From Candidatus Gastranaerophilales bacterium (GTDB lineage Bacteria; Cyanobacteriota; Vampirovibrionia; Gastranaerophilales; Gastranaerophilaceae), in the NCBI GenBank assembly GCA_944323045.1, contig CALUQX010000020.1, positions 1 through 36,760 on the forward strand: a stretch of DNA of 36,760 nt. Direction: 5' to 3'. The stretch's first letter is position 1, and every line of letters starts with the position of its first letter. Below, in pieces: positions 16,770-25,826 of the stretch. The translations under genes were made by a program, and so were the position numbers. The notes beneath the pieces are model-generated. The model did not search any database and was not told the origin of the DNA. It saw only the letters and a program-made list of their open reading frames with translations.

Positions 16770-19700
16770 ATGCCAGGTAAAACTATAACAGTAGACGGTA
16801 ACTACGCTGCCGCGCATATTGCCTATGCATTGAGCGAAGTTTCCGCTATTTATCCTATCACTCCTTCATCTACAATGGGTGAGTGGATTGATGAATGGGC
16901 ATCACAACACAAACAAAACATCTGGGGTAAAGAAGTGAGAGTTGCTGAAATGCAATCTGAAGCAGGGGCTGCAGGGGCAGTTCACGGTGCTTTAGCTGCA
17001 GGTTCTTTAACTTCAACTTACACAGCATCTCAAGGTTTATTGTTGATGATCCCTGTAATGCACAAAATAGCAGGTGAAATGCTGCCTTCAGTTATTCACG
17101 TTGCTGCTCGTGCTATAGCTGCACAATCATTATCAATTTTCGGCGACCATTCAGACGTTATGGGATGCCGTAACACAGGTTATGCAATGCTTGCAGCTAA
17201 CTCTGTTCAAGAAGAAATGGATTTGGCATTAGTTGCACACCTTGCAACTTACAAAGCTAAAGTTCCATTCTTGCAGTTCTTTGACGGATTCAGAACATCT
17301 CACGAAGTTCACAAAATCGAAGAAATTTCTTACGAAGACATTGCAAAACTTGTTGAACCTAAATATATTGAAGAATTCAAAGCAAGAGCAATGAGACCGG
17401 AAGCTCCTATTTGTAAAGTTGGTGCACAAAACACTGACGTATACTTCCAGGGACGTGAAACTGTTAATAAATATTATGATATGGTACCTGACATTGTTCA
17501 GGAATATATGGATAAAGTTGCTGCTGTAACAGGCAGACAATATCATCCATTTGATTACGTCGGTGCTCCTGATGCTACAGATGTAATCGTTGCAATGGGG
17601 TCAGGCTGCGAAACAATAGAAGAAACTATTGAATACCTGAACGCAAAACGCGGCACTAAATACGGCTTAGTTAAAGTAAGACTGTATAGACCATTTGATG
17701 TTAAACGTTTCAATGAAGCACTTCCTAAATCAGTTAAACGTATCACAGTTCTTGACAGAACTAAAGAACCAGGTGCTATCGGTGAACCATTGTACTTAGA
17801 CGTTGTTGCTGCTTTAGAAAACAAAGATATCAGAGTAATCGGCGGTCGTTACGGATTGTCTTCAAAAGAATTCACACCGTCAATGGTACTCGCTGTTTAC
17901 AAACACGCAGAAAACAACGGTTTCCACGGATTTACAGTCGGTATTGAAGACGATGTAACTCATAAATCATTAAAAGTTACCGAACACATCGTAACTGAAC
18001 CGGAAGGAACTACAAACTGTATGTTCTGGGGCTTAGGTTCTGACGGTACTGTTGGTGCTAACAAAAACTCAATTAAAATTATCGGTCAATATACAAACAA
18101 AGATGCGCAAGCATACTTTGCTTATGACTCTAAAAAATCATTCGGTGTAACAGTTTCTCACTTGAGATTCGGCGACAAACCGATTAAATCAACTTACCTT
18201 ATCACAGCCCCTGACTTTGTATCATGCTCAGCTCATGCATACATTGGCAGATATGACCTGTTAAAAGGTATTAAAGAAGGCGGTACATTCTTACTTAACA
18301 GCCCGTATTCTAAAGAAGAAGCATTCGCTCATTTAACAAGAGATATGCAGAAAACAATTATTGATAAGAAAATCAAATTCTACAACGTAGATGCTGAAAA
18401 ACTTATCGAACAACAACCTGGATTACGCGGCAAAGGTGCAAACACAGTTATGATGGTTGCATACTTCAAAGTTTCAGGAATTATTCCGTTTGAACAGGCG
18501 CTTGAAGGTATGAGAGAAATGACTAAGAAAACCTTCAAGAAAAAAGGCGATGACGTTGTAAATATGAACTTAGCATTAATCGATGCTGCTGTTGACGCTT
18601 GTCAGGAAGTTCCTGTACCGGCATCATTAGACGGTGTGGCATGTGTTGATGACGTTAAATTAATTCCGGATAATGCATCTGACTTTGCTAAGAAAATCAT
18701 TGAACCTTCAATGAGACAAAAAGGCGATGATATTCCGGTATCAGCAATGTCAAATGACGGTGTAATTCCAACAGGTACAGCTTGTCTTGAAAAACGCGGC
18801 ATTGCTCCTCGTGTTCCTAAATGGAACCCTGAATTCTGTATTCAATGCGGAATTTGTGCATCTGCTTGTCCTCACGCTGCAATTAGAACTAAACTTATTG
18901 AAGCTGATGATTTGAAAGATGCTCCAGCATCATTCAATACAGTTGATGCTAAACCAAATGATCACGGTGAAAAATTCAAAGTTCAAGTATACTGCAAGGA
19001 TTGTACAGGCTGCGGTGTTTGTATTGATCAATGCCCTATGGCTAAAAATCCTGAAAAAGCAGCATTGAGCTGGTCTTCAATTGAAAAAGAAGAAGCAGCA
19101 GGTGAAATGGCTAACGAAGAATTCTTTGATGCATTGCCTGATAATGTTATGGGTAAAAATACAACCAAAACAATTAAAGGCGCAATGCTCAGAAAACCAT
19201 TATTTGAATTCTCTGGTGCCTGCGCAGGCTGTGGTGAAACACCTTATGTTAAACTCGTTTCACAACTGTTTGGCGAAAACATGATTATCGCAAACGCAAC
19301 AGGCTGTTCTTCAATCTACTCAGGTACATTCCCGACTATTCCTTACACAACTAATAAAGAAGGTCGCGGACCGGCATGGGCTAACTCATTGTTTGAAGAC
19401 AACGCTGAATTCGGTTTCGGTATGAGACTGGCAGTTGATCAGAACAGATCAACTTTGAAAACTTACGTTGAAAAAGTTGTTGCTAACGAAAAAACTCCGG
19501 CTGATTTGAAGTCTGCTTTAGAAGATGCTATGGCTCACTTCGAAAATTCAAAAACAGAAGAAGCTCACAAAGCTCAAGATAAAGCAAAAGAAGTTCTTGC
19601 AAAATATGCAGATGTTGAATGTCCTGATTTAGCAAAAGTTAGAGAACTTCAAGATTACTTCACAGATAAATCAGTATGGATTATCGGCGGCGACGGCTGG

Positions 19701-20303
19701 GCAAACGATATCGGATACGGCGGTATTGACCACGTACTTGCTCAAAACCAAGATGTAAACATTCTCGTACTTGATACAGAAGTTTACTCAAATACCGGCG
19801 GTCAGGCGTCTAAATCAACTCCTACCGGTGCTGTTGCTAAATTCGCTACAGGCGGTAAGAGAACATACAAGAAAAACATGGGCTTGATGAGCATGTCTTA
19901 TGGTTATGTTTACGTAGCATCAGTTGCACTTGGTGCTGACAGAGCTCAAACTCTGAAAGCATTCCAGGAAGCTGAAGCTTACAAAGGACCATCAATCATC
20001 TTTGCTTATGCTCCTTGTATTGCACACGGTATTGATATGTCTAAAACTCAAACCGAACAAAAACGTGCAGTTGAAGCCGGTTACTTCCCGCTTTACAGAT
20101 ACAACCCTGAAAATGAACAACCGTTCACATGGGATGCTAAAGATCCTAAGGGAAGCTATCAGGAATTCATCAGAAGTGAAGGTCGTTACAAATCTCTGAT
20201 GAAAACTAATCCGGAAGCTGCTGAAGCACTCTATACTCAAGCAGAAGAAGATGCTGCAAAACGTATGGCTGTGTACAAAGCAGTTGGAGAATTGATGAAA
20301 TAA
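16770..20303 (+). CDS. nifJ: Pyruvate:ferredoxin (flavodoxin) oxidoreductase, single chain
   Basis: The 1177-aa enzyme oxidises pyruvate with CoA to acetyl-CoA and CO2, passing electrons to ferredoxin or flavodoxin; it is a central enzyme of anaerobic metabolism. All domains of the homodimeric form are present in order: N-terminal pyrimidine-binding domain (YPITPSSTMGEWIDEWA), CoA/transketolase C-like domain, a gamma domain, a two-cluster ferredoxin domain, and the C-terminal TPP domain. The clusters use Cys690/693/696/700 and Cys742/745/748/751/755. The TPP domain carries GDGWANDIGYGGIDH near 975 and NTGGQ. Cys in CAGCGETPY probably helps bind the proximal cluster. GAAGGAGG before the ATG and regular codon use suggest high expression. 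It is monocistronic with a strong terminator. Confidence 0.97.
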   Translation: MPGKTITVDGNYAAAHIAYALSEVSAIYPITPSSTMGEWIDEWASQHKQNIWGKEVRVAEMQSEAGAAGAVHGALAAGSLTSTYTASQGLLLMIPVMHKIAGEMLPSVIHVAARAIAAQSLSIFGDHSDVMGCRNTGYAMLAANSVQEEMDLALVAHLATYKAKVPFLQFFDGFRTSHEVHKIEEISYEDIAKLVEPKYIEEFKARAMRPEAPICKVGAQNTDVYFQGRETVNKYYDMVPDIVQEYMDKVAAVTGRQYHPFDYVGAPDATDVIVAMGSGCETIEETIEYLNAKRGTKYGLVKVRLYRPFDVKRFNEALPKSVKRITVLDRTKEPGAIGEPLYLDVVAALENKDIRVIGGRYGLSSKEFTPSMVLAVYKHAENNGFHGFTVGIEDDVTHKSLKVTEHIVTEPEGTTNCMFWGLGSDGTVGANKNSIKIIGQYTNKDAQAYFAYDSKKSFGVTVSHLRFGDKPIKSTYLITAPDFVSCSAHAYIGRYDLLKGIKEGGTFLLNSPYSKEEAFAHLTRDMQKTIIDKKIKFYNVDAEKLIEQQPGLRGKGANTVMMVAYFKVSGIIPFEQALEGMREMTKKTFKKKGDDVVNMNLALIDAAVDACQEVPVPASLDGVACVDDVKLIPDNASDFAKKIIEPSMRQKGDDIPVSAMSNDGVIPTGTACLEKRGIAPRVPKWNPEFCIQCGICASACPHAAIRTKLIEADDLKDAPASFNTVDAKPNDHGEKFKVQVYCKDCTGCGVCIDQCPMAKNPEKAALSWSSIEKEEAAGEMANEEFFDALPDNVMGKNTTKTIKGAMLRKPLFEFSGACAGCGETPYVKLVSQLFGENMIIANATGCSSIYSGTFPTIPYTTNKEGRGPAWANSLFEDNAEFGFGMRLAVDQNRSTLKTYVEKVVANEKTPADLKSALEDAMAHFENSKTEEAHKAQDKAKEVLAKYADVECPDLAKVRELQDYFTDKSVWIIGGDGWANDIGYGGIDHVLAQNQDVNILVLDTEVYSNTGGQASKSTPTGAVAKFATGGKRTYKKNMGLMSMSYGYVYVASVALGADRAQTLKAFQEAEAYKGPSIIFAYAPCIAHGIDMSKTQTEQKRAVEAGYFPLYRYNPENEQPFTWDAKDPKGSYQEFIRSEGRYKSLMKTNPEAAEALYTQAEEDAAKRMAVYKAVGELMK

Positions 20304-20328
20304 TAATAAATTTCATTAATATAATTGG

Positions 20329-20367
20329 AGCGGGCAATGTCAGAAATGACATTGCCCGCTTTTTTTA
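20329..20367 (+). terminator. Strong intrinsic terminator of nifJ
   Basis: AGCGGGCAATGTCA pairs perfectly with TGACATTGCCCGCT across a GAAA tetraloop, followed by a T-run. Confidence 0.95.
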
Positions 20368-20469
20368 TACAGATATGCTTAATAATACTTAATGTTTTGA
20401 CGAAAACGGGCAATTATTTTCAAAATATATACTTTATATGTATAAGAGATTACAAATGAGAGTATAAAA

Positions 20470-21000
20470 ATGACATTTGGAATTTATACCAATTACACAC
20501 AACAGACATTTCCGGTATATGGTCAACAAGTTTATATGCCGCCAATGGCATATAATTCACCGTCATTATTTATGCCGGGCGGATGTGTACCGCCTATGGT
20601 AGGCGGATGCTATGACACATTCGGCGGATATGGCATGATGGGCTACGGATATAACTGTTGCTGTGGCGGTGGATTCGGCGGTTATGATGACGGCGGAAAA
20701 TTGACAGGAATGGAAAAAGGATTATTGATAGGTGCAGGTGCGGCTGTTGGTGTGGGATTGATTGTCAGATTTGCCAAACCAATTGGTAAATTCTTCTCAA
20801 CTGTTGGAAAGGGAATTGCTAAAGGTGCTAAAGCGGTCTGGAACGGAATGAAATGGGTCGGTAAAAAAATCGGACAAGGAGCTAAATGGTTGTGGAACCA
20901 CACTCTCGGTAAATTATTCAAAAAGAAAGATAAAACTGAGACTGAAACTAATACGACCAACACAACAAATACAGCACAAACTAAAACAGAAACAGAATAA
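20470..21000 (+). CDS. Orphan Gly/Tyr/Cys-rich protein with membrane helix and cationic amphipathic region
   Basis: The 176-aa product is unrecognised. Residues 1-76 are rich in Tyr, Pro, Met and Gly, with Cys at 39, 47 and a CCC at 63-65, reminiscent of structural or sticky low-complexity segments. A hydrophobic Gly/Ala helix follows at about 84-99. Residues 100-152 form a Lys/Trp/Gly-rich repeat (K-x-x-G-K/W pattern: GKGIAKGAKAVWNGMKWVGKKIGQGAKWLWN), likely amphipathic and membrane-active. The last 20 residues are Thr/Glu/Asn-rich. No Sec signal is present. The start ATG has GAGAG about 10 nt upstream. The downstream bidirectional terminator supports a real transcription unit. Confidence 0.75.
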   Translation: MTFGIYTNYTQQTFPVYGQQVYMPPMAYNSPSLFMPGGCVPPMVGGCYDTFGGYGMMGYGYNCCCGGGFGGYDDGGKLTGMEKGLLIGAGAAVGVGLIVRFAKPIGKFFSTVGKGIAKGAKAVWNGMKWVGKKIGQGAKWLWNHTLGKLFKKKDKTETETNTTNTTNTAQTKTETE

Positions 21001-21030
21001 TAAAACGGGATTTAACAAATCTCGTTTTAT
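21001..21030. terminator. Bidirectional terminator between convergent genes
   Basis: TAAAACGGGATTT pairs with AAATCTCGTTTTA around a 3-nt loop (one G-T), with T's on one side and A's on the other. It overlaps the stop codon of the minus-strand permease gene. Confidence 0.75.
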
Positions 21031-22256
21031 TCGTATCTGAGTGCGTCAATCGGATTTAATAAGGATGCTTTGTATGCAGGATAATATCCAAACAGGACGC
21101 CGATAGCGCCGGAGAATCCTAATGATAGAACAATTGAAAATGTCGATATAGAAATAGTCATTCCGCCAAAGACTTCCATACTTTTGGCGCCAAGAATTCC
21201 GATTAATACTCCAATGAATCCGCCGATAATTGATAACAGACAAGATTCTATCAAAAACTGTATTCTTATGTCAGAGGCTTTTGCACCGATTGCCATACGG
21301 ATACCTATTTCCTTTGTCCTTTCGGTTACTGATACCAGCATAATATTCATAATCCCTATGCCGCCGACAAGCAGTGAAACAGATGCTATTGCACCTAAAA
21401 GCAGAGACATTGTGCGTGTTGAAGATTTAATTGTCTCTTGCATTTCTGTCAAATTTCTGACCTGAAAATCATCATCCTGAGTTTTGCCCAGATGATGGCG
21501 TTTTCTTAAAAGTTCTGAAATTTCCTGTTCTGCAGACGCAAGATATTCTTCGGATTGAGCTTGAACATTAATCATTTTAACTGTTCCGGGGAAATCAGTA
21601 CCAAAGACTTTTTTCTGCGCTGTTGTAATCGGGATGAAAACAAGATCATCCTGATCCATACCCATACCGTTTTCACCCTTAACTTTAAGTGTTCCGATAA
21701 CTTTAAAAGGAATGTTCCCGATACGAATTGTTTTGTTAATCGGATCCATATCTCCAAATAGTTCTGTGGAGACTGTATCACCTATTATTGCAACTTTTGT
21801 TGTGTTTTTTATATCTTCCGGAATGAAGTTTCTCCCGGACATTATTTCCCAGTTTCTTATAACCAGATAGGAGGCAGTAGTGCCTGCAACGGTTGTTGAC
21901 CAGTTCTGGTTTCCGTATGTTAATTGCTGGGCTTCAGAACTATACGGGGCGACTGCAAATATTCCGCTGACACTTTTTTCAATTGCTTCAGCATCTTTAA
22001 GAGTCAGAGTAGGCTTTGTGCCGCTGCCCATACGCACACCGCCAGAGGTAACCGAGCCTGAGCGAATCATAAGAAGATTACTGCCCATAGACTCCATATC
22101 TTTAGCAATTTTTTCACTGGCGCCTGTACCGACAGCAAGCATTATGATGACCGCGCTTACACCGATAATTATACCTAAACTCGTCAGCATAGAACGCATT
22201 TTATTAATTTTTAAAGACACAACTGACATTTTGAGAAGGGATTTAAAATCAATCAT
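21027..22256 (-). CDS. MacB-type ABC transporter permease (FtsX fold)
   Basis: The 409-aa inner-membrane protein is the permease half of a MacB/LolE-like mechanotransmission transporter. One N-terminal span (about 20-45, SLGIIIGVSAVIIMLAVGTG) is followed by a large periplasmic domain with the usual MacB_PCD features (DMESMGSNLLMIRSG, VIGTLKVKGENGMGMDQDD, FIPITTAQK), and then three C-terminal spans with GIGIMNIMLVSVTERTKEIGIRMAIGA. E. coli MacB fuses this to the ATPase; here the ATPase is the separate gene immediately upstream, overlapping by 4 bp. It is the last gene of the tolC-macA-ATPase-permease operon. The exported substrate (macrolide, peptide or lipid) is unknown. Confidence 0.92.
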   Translation of the reverse strand: MIDFKSLLKMSVVSLKINKMRSMLTSLGIIIGVSAVIIMLAVGTGASEKIAKDMESMGSNLLMIRSGSVTSGGVRMGSGTKPTLTLKDAEAIEKSVSGIFAVAPYSSEAQQLTYGNQNWSTTVAGTTASYLVIRNWEIMSGRNFIPEDIKNTTKVAIIGDTVSTELFGDMDPINKTIRIGNIPFKVIGTLKVKGENGMGMDQDDLVFIPITTAQKKVFGTDFPGTVKMINVQAQSEEYLASAEQEISELLRKRHHLGKTQDDDFQVRNLTEMQETIKSSTRTMSLLLGAIASVSLLVGGIGIMNIMLVSVTERTKEIGIRMAIGAKASDIRIQFLIESCLLSIIGGFIGVLIGILGAKSMEVFGGMTISISTFSIVLSLGFSGAIGVLFGYYPAYKASLLNPIDALRYE

Positions 22257-22939
22257 ACTTTCACCTCATCAGAAATTATATTTCCGTCTTTAAATCTTAC
22301 AACACGCTTGCAGTATTCTGCAATATCAGGTTCGTGAGTTACAAGAACTATTGTTTTGCCGGTTTTTGCGTTGAGATTAACAAAAAATTCCATAACTTCA
22401 ATACTTGTTTTGGTATCGAGGTTTCCAGTCGGTTCATCAGCAAGGATTAGCGGCGGATCATTGATAATTGCTCTTGCTATAGCCACACGCTGCTGCTGAC
22501 CGCCTGACATTTGATTTGGCATGTGGTTTGCTCTGCCTTCAAGTCCTACTATTTTTAATGCCTCCATAGCGCGTTCTCTGCGTTCATGTTCCGGCACACC
22601 GTAATATATCATCGGGAGTTCAACATTTTCAACGGCTGTTGTTCTGGATATAAGATTGAACCCCTGAAACACAAATCCCATTTTAACATTACGTATTTTA
22701 GAAAGTTCATCTGAATTGAGAGACAAAACATCAATTCCGTCAAGGTGATAGCTGCCGGAATTCGGTTTGTCAAGTGTTCCGAGCATATTCATAAAAGTGG
22801 ATTTGCCGGAGCCTGAGGCACCCATAATTGCAACGAATTCACCTTCTTCAATTGTTAGCGAAACATTATTAAGGGCGTTGAATGAATCTTCACCTGTTTG
22901 ATAAGTTTTTATTGCGTTTTTTACCTCGATTAAGCTCAA
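22253..22939 (-). CDS. MacB/LolD-type ABC transporter ATPase
   Basis: The 228-aa cytoplasmic ATPase carries Walker A GASGSGKST (40-48), a Q-loop (FVFQGFNL), the signature SGGQQQR (145-151), Walker B with Asp168-Glu169 (LILADEPTGNLD), and the H-loop (VLVTHEPDIA). The LDGIDVL and RNVKMGFVFQ spacing is typical of the MacB/LolD/YvrO subgroup. It pairs with the FtsX-type permease that begins 4 bp inside its end and powers the tripartite pump. It starts 25 bp after macA in the same operon. Confidence 0.95.
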   Translation of the reverse strand: MSLIEVKNAIKTYQTGEDSFNALNNVSLTIEEGEFVAIMGASGSGKSTFMNMLGTLDKPNSGSYHLDGIDVLSLNSDELSKIRNVKMGFVFQGFNLISRTTAVENVELPMIYYGVPEHERRERAMEALKIVGLEGRANHMPNQMSGGQQQRVAIARAIINDPPLILADEPTGNLDTKTSIEVMEFFVNLNAKTGKTIVLVTHEPDIAEYCKRVVRFKDGNIISDEVKV

Positions 22940-22964
22940 TTTTTACCTTTCTGAAAATTCTTGT

Positions 22965-24122
22965 TTAGAACATTCTCATGCGTGGTTTGCGTTCATTTGA
23001 TTTTTCTTTGCCTTTTATTCCGGTGATAACTTTTGTACCTTCTTTAATTTCATCGGAAATAATTTCAGTCCGCGAATCATCACTGGCACCGGTTTCAATT
23101 GTAATGCGTCTTGGCTTACGTTTTTCCATAACCCAGATACCTTTAGTTTTGTATTTTTTGCCGTCGGTATTCGGGGTGAATTTTAGCGCTGTTGTCGGAG
23201 CACAAAGAACATCTTCGCTTTTGTTAGTTATTATAGAAACATTGGCGGTCATGCCCGGTTTAAGTTTCAAATCATCGTTAGCAACATCAACAATGACAGA
23301 ATAGGTTACTACGTTAGAAGTATTAGTAGATGCCAGACGCACCTGAGTAACTTTGCCTTCAAAAGTGCTGTCAGCGTAACCGTCAAGAGTATAAGTTACA
23401 TCCTGCCCTTCTTTAACCTTACCGATATCTGCTTCAGACACATTAACTTCTATCTGCATTTTAGTTAAATCCTGTGCAATGGTGAACAATTCCGGAGCCT
23501 GAAAACTTGCGGCAACCGGTTGTCCTACGTCAATTTCTCTTGAGATAACAGTTCCATCAACTGGCGCTATAATTTTTGTGTAACCGAGATTTGTTAATGC
23601 AGTCTGTAATGACGCCTGATATTGTCTTATCTGAGCCTGTGCCGCAGCTATTTGTGCAAGGTCAGATTTATACGTACTGTATGCCTGATCTAATTCGCTT
23701 TTAGCAACAAAGTTCTTTGAATACAAATTTTTATAGCGTTGATATGTCATTCTGTCGTATTCCATAACAGCCTGTAATCTTGCGACATTAGCCTGTGCGT
23801 TTGCAATCTGAGCCTGATTTTGTTGAACAGTTGCTTCAAATGTAGCAGGGTCAATCTGGGCAAGTACCTGACCTTTTTTGACCTGTGAATTGTAATCCAC
23901 ATATATTTCCTTAATCAAGCCGGATACTGTGGAACCTACACTAACAGTGTTTACCGGATTTATAGTACCTGATGCTTCAACAAATTGAGTAATTGTACAG
24001 CGTTTTATATCTCTGGTTTCATACCTCACGCGATTCTTTACTTTGGTAGTTATTATCATTGCTAATATTAATACTAAAACAAGGATTAAAGGTATCAAAT
24101 ATTTAGGTTTAATTTTCATCAT
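22965..24122 (-). CDS. MacA-like periplasmic adaptor (membrane fusion protein)
   Basis: The 385-aa protein is an HlyD/RND-type adaptor linking the inner-membrane ABC pump to the outer-membrane channel. An uncleaved N-terminal anchor spans about residues 8-27. A split lipoyl domain is visible (GTINPVNTVSVGSTVSGLIKEIYVDYNSQVKKGQVLAQID, then the return strand IIAPVDGTVISREIDVGQPV). Between them lies a long Gln/Ala-rich helical hairpin (about 95-175). Beta-barrel and membrane-proximal domains follow (LKPGMTANVSI). The C-terminus is basic (KPRMRMF). The start overlaps the tolC stop by one base (TAATG), so translation is probably coupled. Confidence 0.93.
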   Translation of the reverse strand: MMKIKPKYLIPLILVLVLILAMIITTKVKNRVRYETRDIKRCTITQFVEASGTINPVNTVSVGSTVSGLIKEIYVDYNSQVKKGQVLAQIDPATFEATVQQNQAQIANAQANVARLQAVMEYDRMTYQRYKNLYSKNFVAKSELDQAYSTYKSDLAQIAAAQAQIRQYQASLQTALTNLGYTKIIAPVDGTVISREIDVGQPVAASFQAPELFTIAQDLTKMQIEVNVSEADIGKVKEGQDVTYTLDGYADSTFEGKVTQVRLASTNTSNVVTYSVIVDVANDDLKLKPGMTANVSIITNKSEDVLCAPTTALKFTPNTDGKKYKTKGIWVMEKRKPRRITIETGASDDSRTEIISDEIKEGTKVITGIKGKEKSNERKPRMRMF

Positions 24123-25576
24123 TATTTTTCGTCCTCAACGGTTGTTGTAACTGCCTGCGGTAATGCCATTGCAAGTTCAAGATTAGCCCGCGCTACATTA
24201 TAATTATACACTGTTTGGACATATTCTTGCTGCGCGCTGTTATATTTAACTTTGGCATCTTGAAGTTCTATATAATCACCCAGTCCGACACCGTAACGTC
24301 CGTCTGCAAGTTCAAAGTTTTCGAGTGTTTGTTTAACTTTTACTGCTGCAAGCGGTATTTGTTTTTCCAATTGTATCATGTCAACATAGGCGTTTTGAAC
24401 TTCAAAATATATGTTTTGTTTGTTTTGTTCAATTTCATTTTCTGCAAGTTTAACCTGTAGTTTGCCGTTATCTATTTCAAATTTTTTGCCGACGATATTC
24501 AAAGATGTATTCAAACTTACTGATACATTAAAGGATTGTGTGTTATTAGTATCGCGGTATCCATATCCTGCACGTCCTTGAATTGTCGGATAATATTCAC
24601 GTTTGATATACAGAAGAGATTGTTTCATTGCTTCTAAGGTTGCGTCAAATGCCTTTAAATCCGGACGGTTTTTGTACGCAAGTTCCACACTCTGTTCAAA
24701 TGTATAAGGAAATGGTTCAAATTTAAAAGTTTCAAGAATATCTATTTTTTCAACTTTTGAGGTTAAAAATGCATCTGAAACACCTTCCGGCGGTGGACTT
24801 ATATCTACTTTATCATCAATTTTTTCAAGGCTTACCGGAACATTTGCATCAAAATTAAAAGTTTCGGTGTTTGTAATTTCATATTCCGGAGCAAAAGCAA
24901 TGTACATAGAGTTGTTTAGTTTTACAAGGGCATTCTGGTAGTTTTTTACTGCGTTTACCAGTGTAACTTTTGAATCGCTCAGATTAACCTCTGCATTAAC
25001 CAGATCGATTTTTGATTTTATACCTTCTTCAAAATAGGCTTTTGTCCGCTGATAATTTCGTTCATTAATTTGAACGTTTGCTTTGTTAATATCAACAGCA
25101 GCTTTTGCCGCCAGAACACCGTAATAGTTGGTTTTAACCCCGAAAATTGTATCAAGCACAGTGTCATCAAAAGTATACAGGGCTGCTATTGCATTGAATT
25201 TATTCATTCTTATATTTGCATTAGTTTTGCCAAAGTCCCAGATTAATTGTGTTAAGGAGGCTTCTGCACTGTAATAATTGTTTCTGCCCCGGCGCATCAA
25301 ACTGCTGCTTGTTGCATTTTCAGTTGCGTAATAACCTGTACCGACACCGATTGTCGGAAAATAATCGGATTTTGCTATACTTGCATTGTTTTTTGAAACA
25401 TTGTAATTATATCGTGCTTTTTTTATTGCAGGGCTGTTTTGCAGTGCGAGTTGAATACAATCCGTTATTGAAAGCACTGCGTTTTTTTGAATAGTAGCAT
25501 TTTCTATTGCTGCGGCGGGTAAAATCGCAGTAATAGAAATACAGGTTAAAATTATAGCTTTTGCAATTATTTTCAA
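24122..25576 (-). CDS. TolC-family outer-membrane efflux protein
   Basis: The 484-aa protein carries a signal peptide (about residues 1-23, ILTCISITAILPAAA) and two repeats of the outer-membrane efflux domain: the N-terminal LSITDCIQLALQNSPAIKKARYNY and the later FTFEQSVELAYKNRPDLKAFDATLEAMKQ. These form the TolC helical barrel. It provides the outer-membrane exit for the MacA/ABC pump and shows that the organism is diderm. A Pro-rich insert with PPPEGVSD lies between the repeats. The start is TTG (complement of 25574-25576), the only plausible in-frame start before a stop; GAGGA is 12 nt upstream. It is the first gene of the four-gene efflux operon. Confidence 0.92.
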   Translation of the reverse strand: MKIIAKAIILTCISITAILPAAAIENATIQKNAVLSITDCIQLALQNSPAIKKARYNYNVSKNNASIAKSDYFPTIGVGTGYYATENATSSSLMRRGRNNYYSAEASLTQLIWDFGKTNANIRMNKFNAIAALYTFDDTVLDTIFGVKTNYYGVLAAKAAVDINKANVQINERNYQRTKAYFEEGIKSKIDLVNAEVNLSDSKVTLVNAVKNYQNALVKLNNSMYIAFAPEYEITNTETFNFDANVPVSLEKIDDKVDISPPPEGVSDAFLTSKVEKIDILETFKFEPFPYTFEQSVELAYKNRPDLKAFDATLEAMKQSLLYIKREYYPTIQGRAGYGYRDTNNTQSFNVSVSLNTSLNIVGKKFEIDNGKLQVKLAENEIEQNKQNIYFEVQNAYVDMIQLEKQIPLAAVKVKQTLENFELADGRYGVGLGDYIELQDAKVKYNSAQQEYVQTVYNYNVARANLELAMALPQAVTTTVEDEK

Positions 25577-25710
25577 GATCTTGTTAAATCCTCAAAATAT
25601 TATTTACATTCATGAATATAACGATTTAATCATATTGAGAGTTCATTTTAATCATATATAAAGATGAATAAGTTTATTTTAATGATAAAAAATGAAGTGT
25701 TACAGCAGGC

Positions 25711-25738
25711 CGCGACAGATAAATTATCTGATATCGCG
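25711..25738. repeat. Imperfect inverted repeat in the tolC-smc intergenic region
   Basis: CGCGA...TCGCG ends flank AGATAA-A-TTATCT, giving an interrupted palindrome of about 28 bp between divergent operons. Possible operator; no T-run. The rest of the 25577-25826 gap shows only the smc promoter and palindrome. Confidence 0.45.
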
Positions 25739-25768
25739 TTAACCTTCTGTAAAGTTTTGTTTAATCCT

Positions 25769-25797
25769 TTGACATGTTCGTCTAATTATTGTCTAAT
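25769..25797 (+). promoter_or_regulatory. Promoter of the smc operon
   Basis: A consensus TTGACA lies 17 bp from TCTAAT, 29 bp before the smc ATG. The expected start point falls within the 14-bp palindrome at 25801-25814. Confidence 0.65.
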
Positions 25798-25800
25798 TGT

Positions 25801-25814
25801 TATAGACGTCTATA
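25801..25814. promoter_or_regulatory. Perfect 14-bp palindrome at the smc transcription start
   Basis: TATAGACGTCTATA is a perfect palindrome placed just after the -10 box of the smc promoter, where a repressor would block initiation. No protein is known to bind it. Confidence 0.5.
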
Positions 25815-25826
25815 TTGGGTAGGATT

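Noticed and set aside
21880-22293. 137-codon plus-strand ORF over the efflux permease
   Set aside because: Lies opposite a clear MacB-type permease and has no supporting features.
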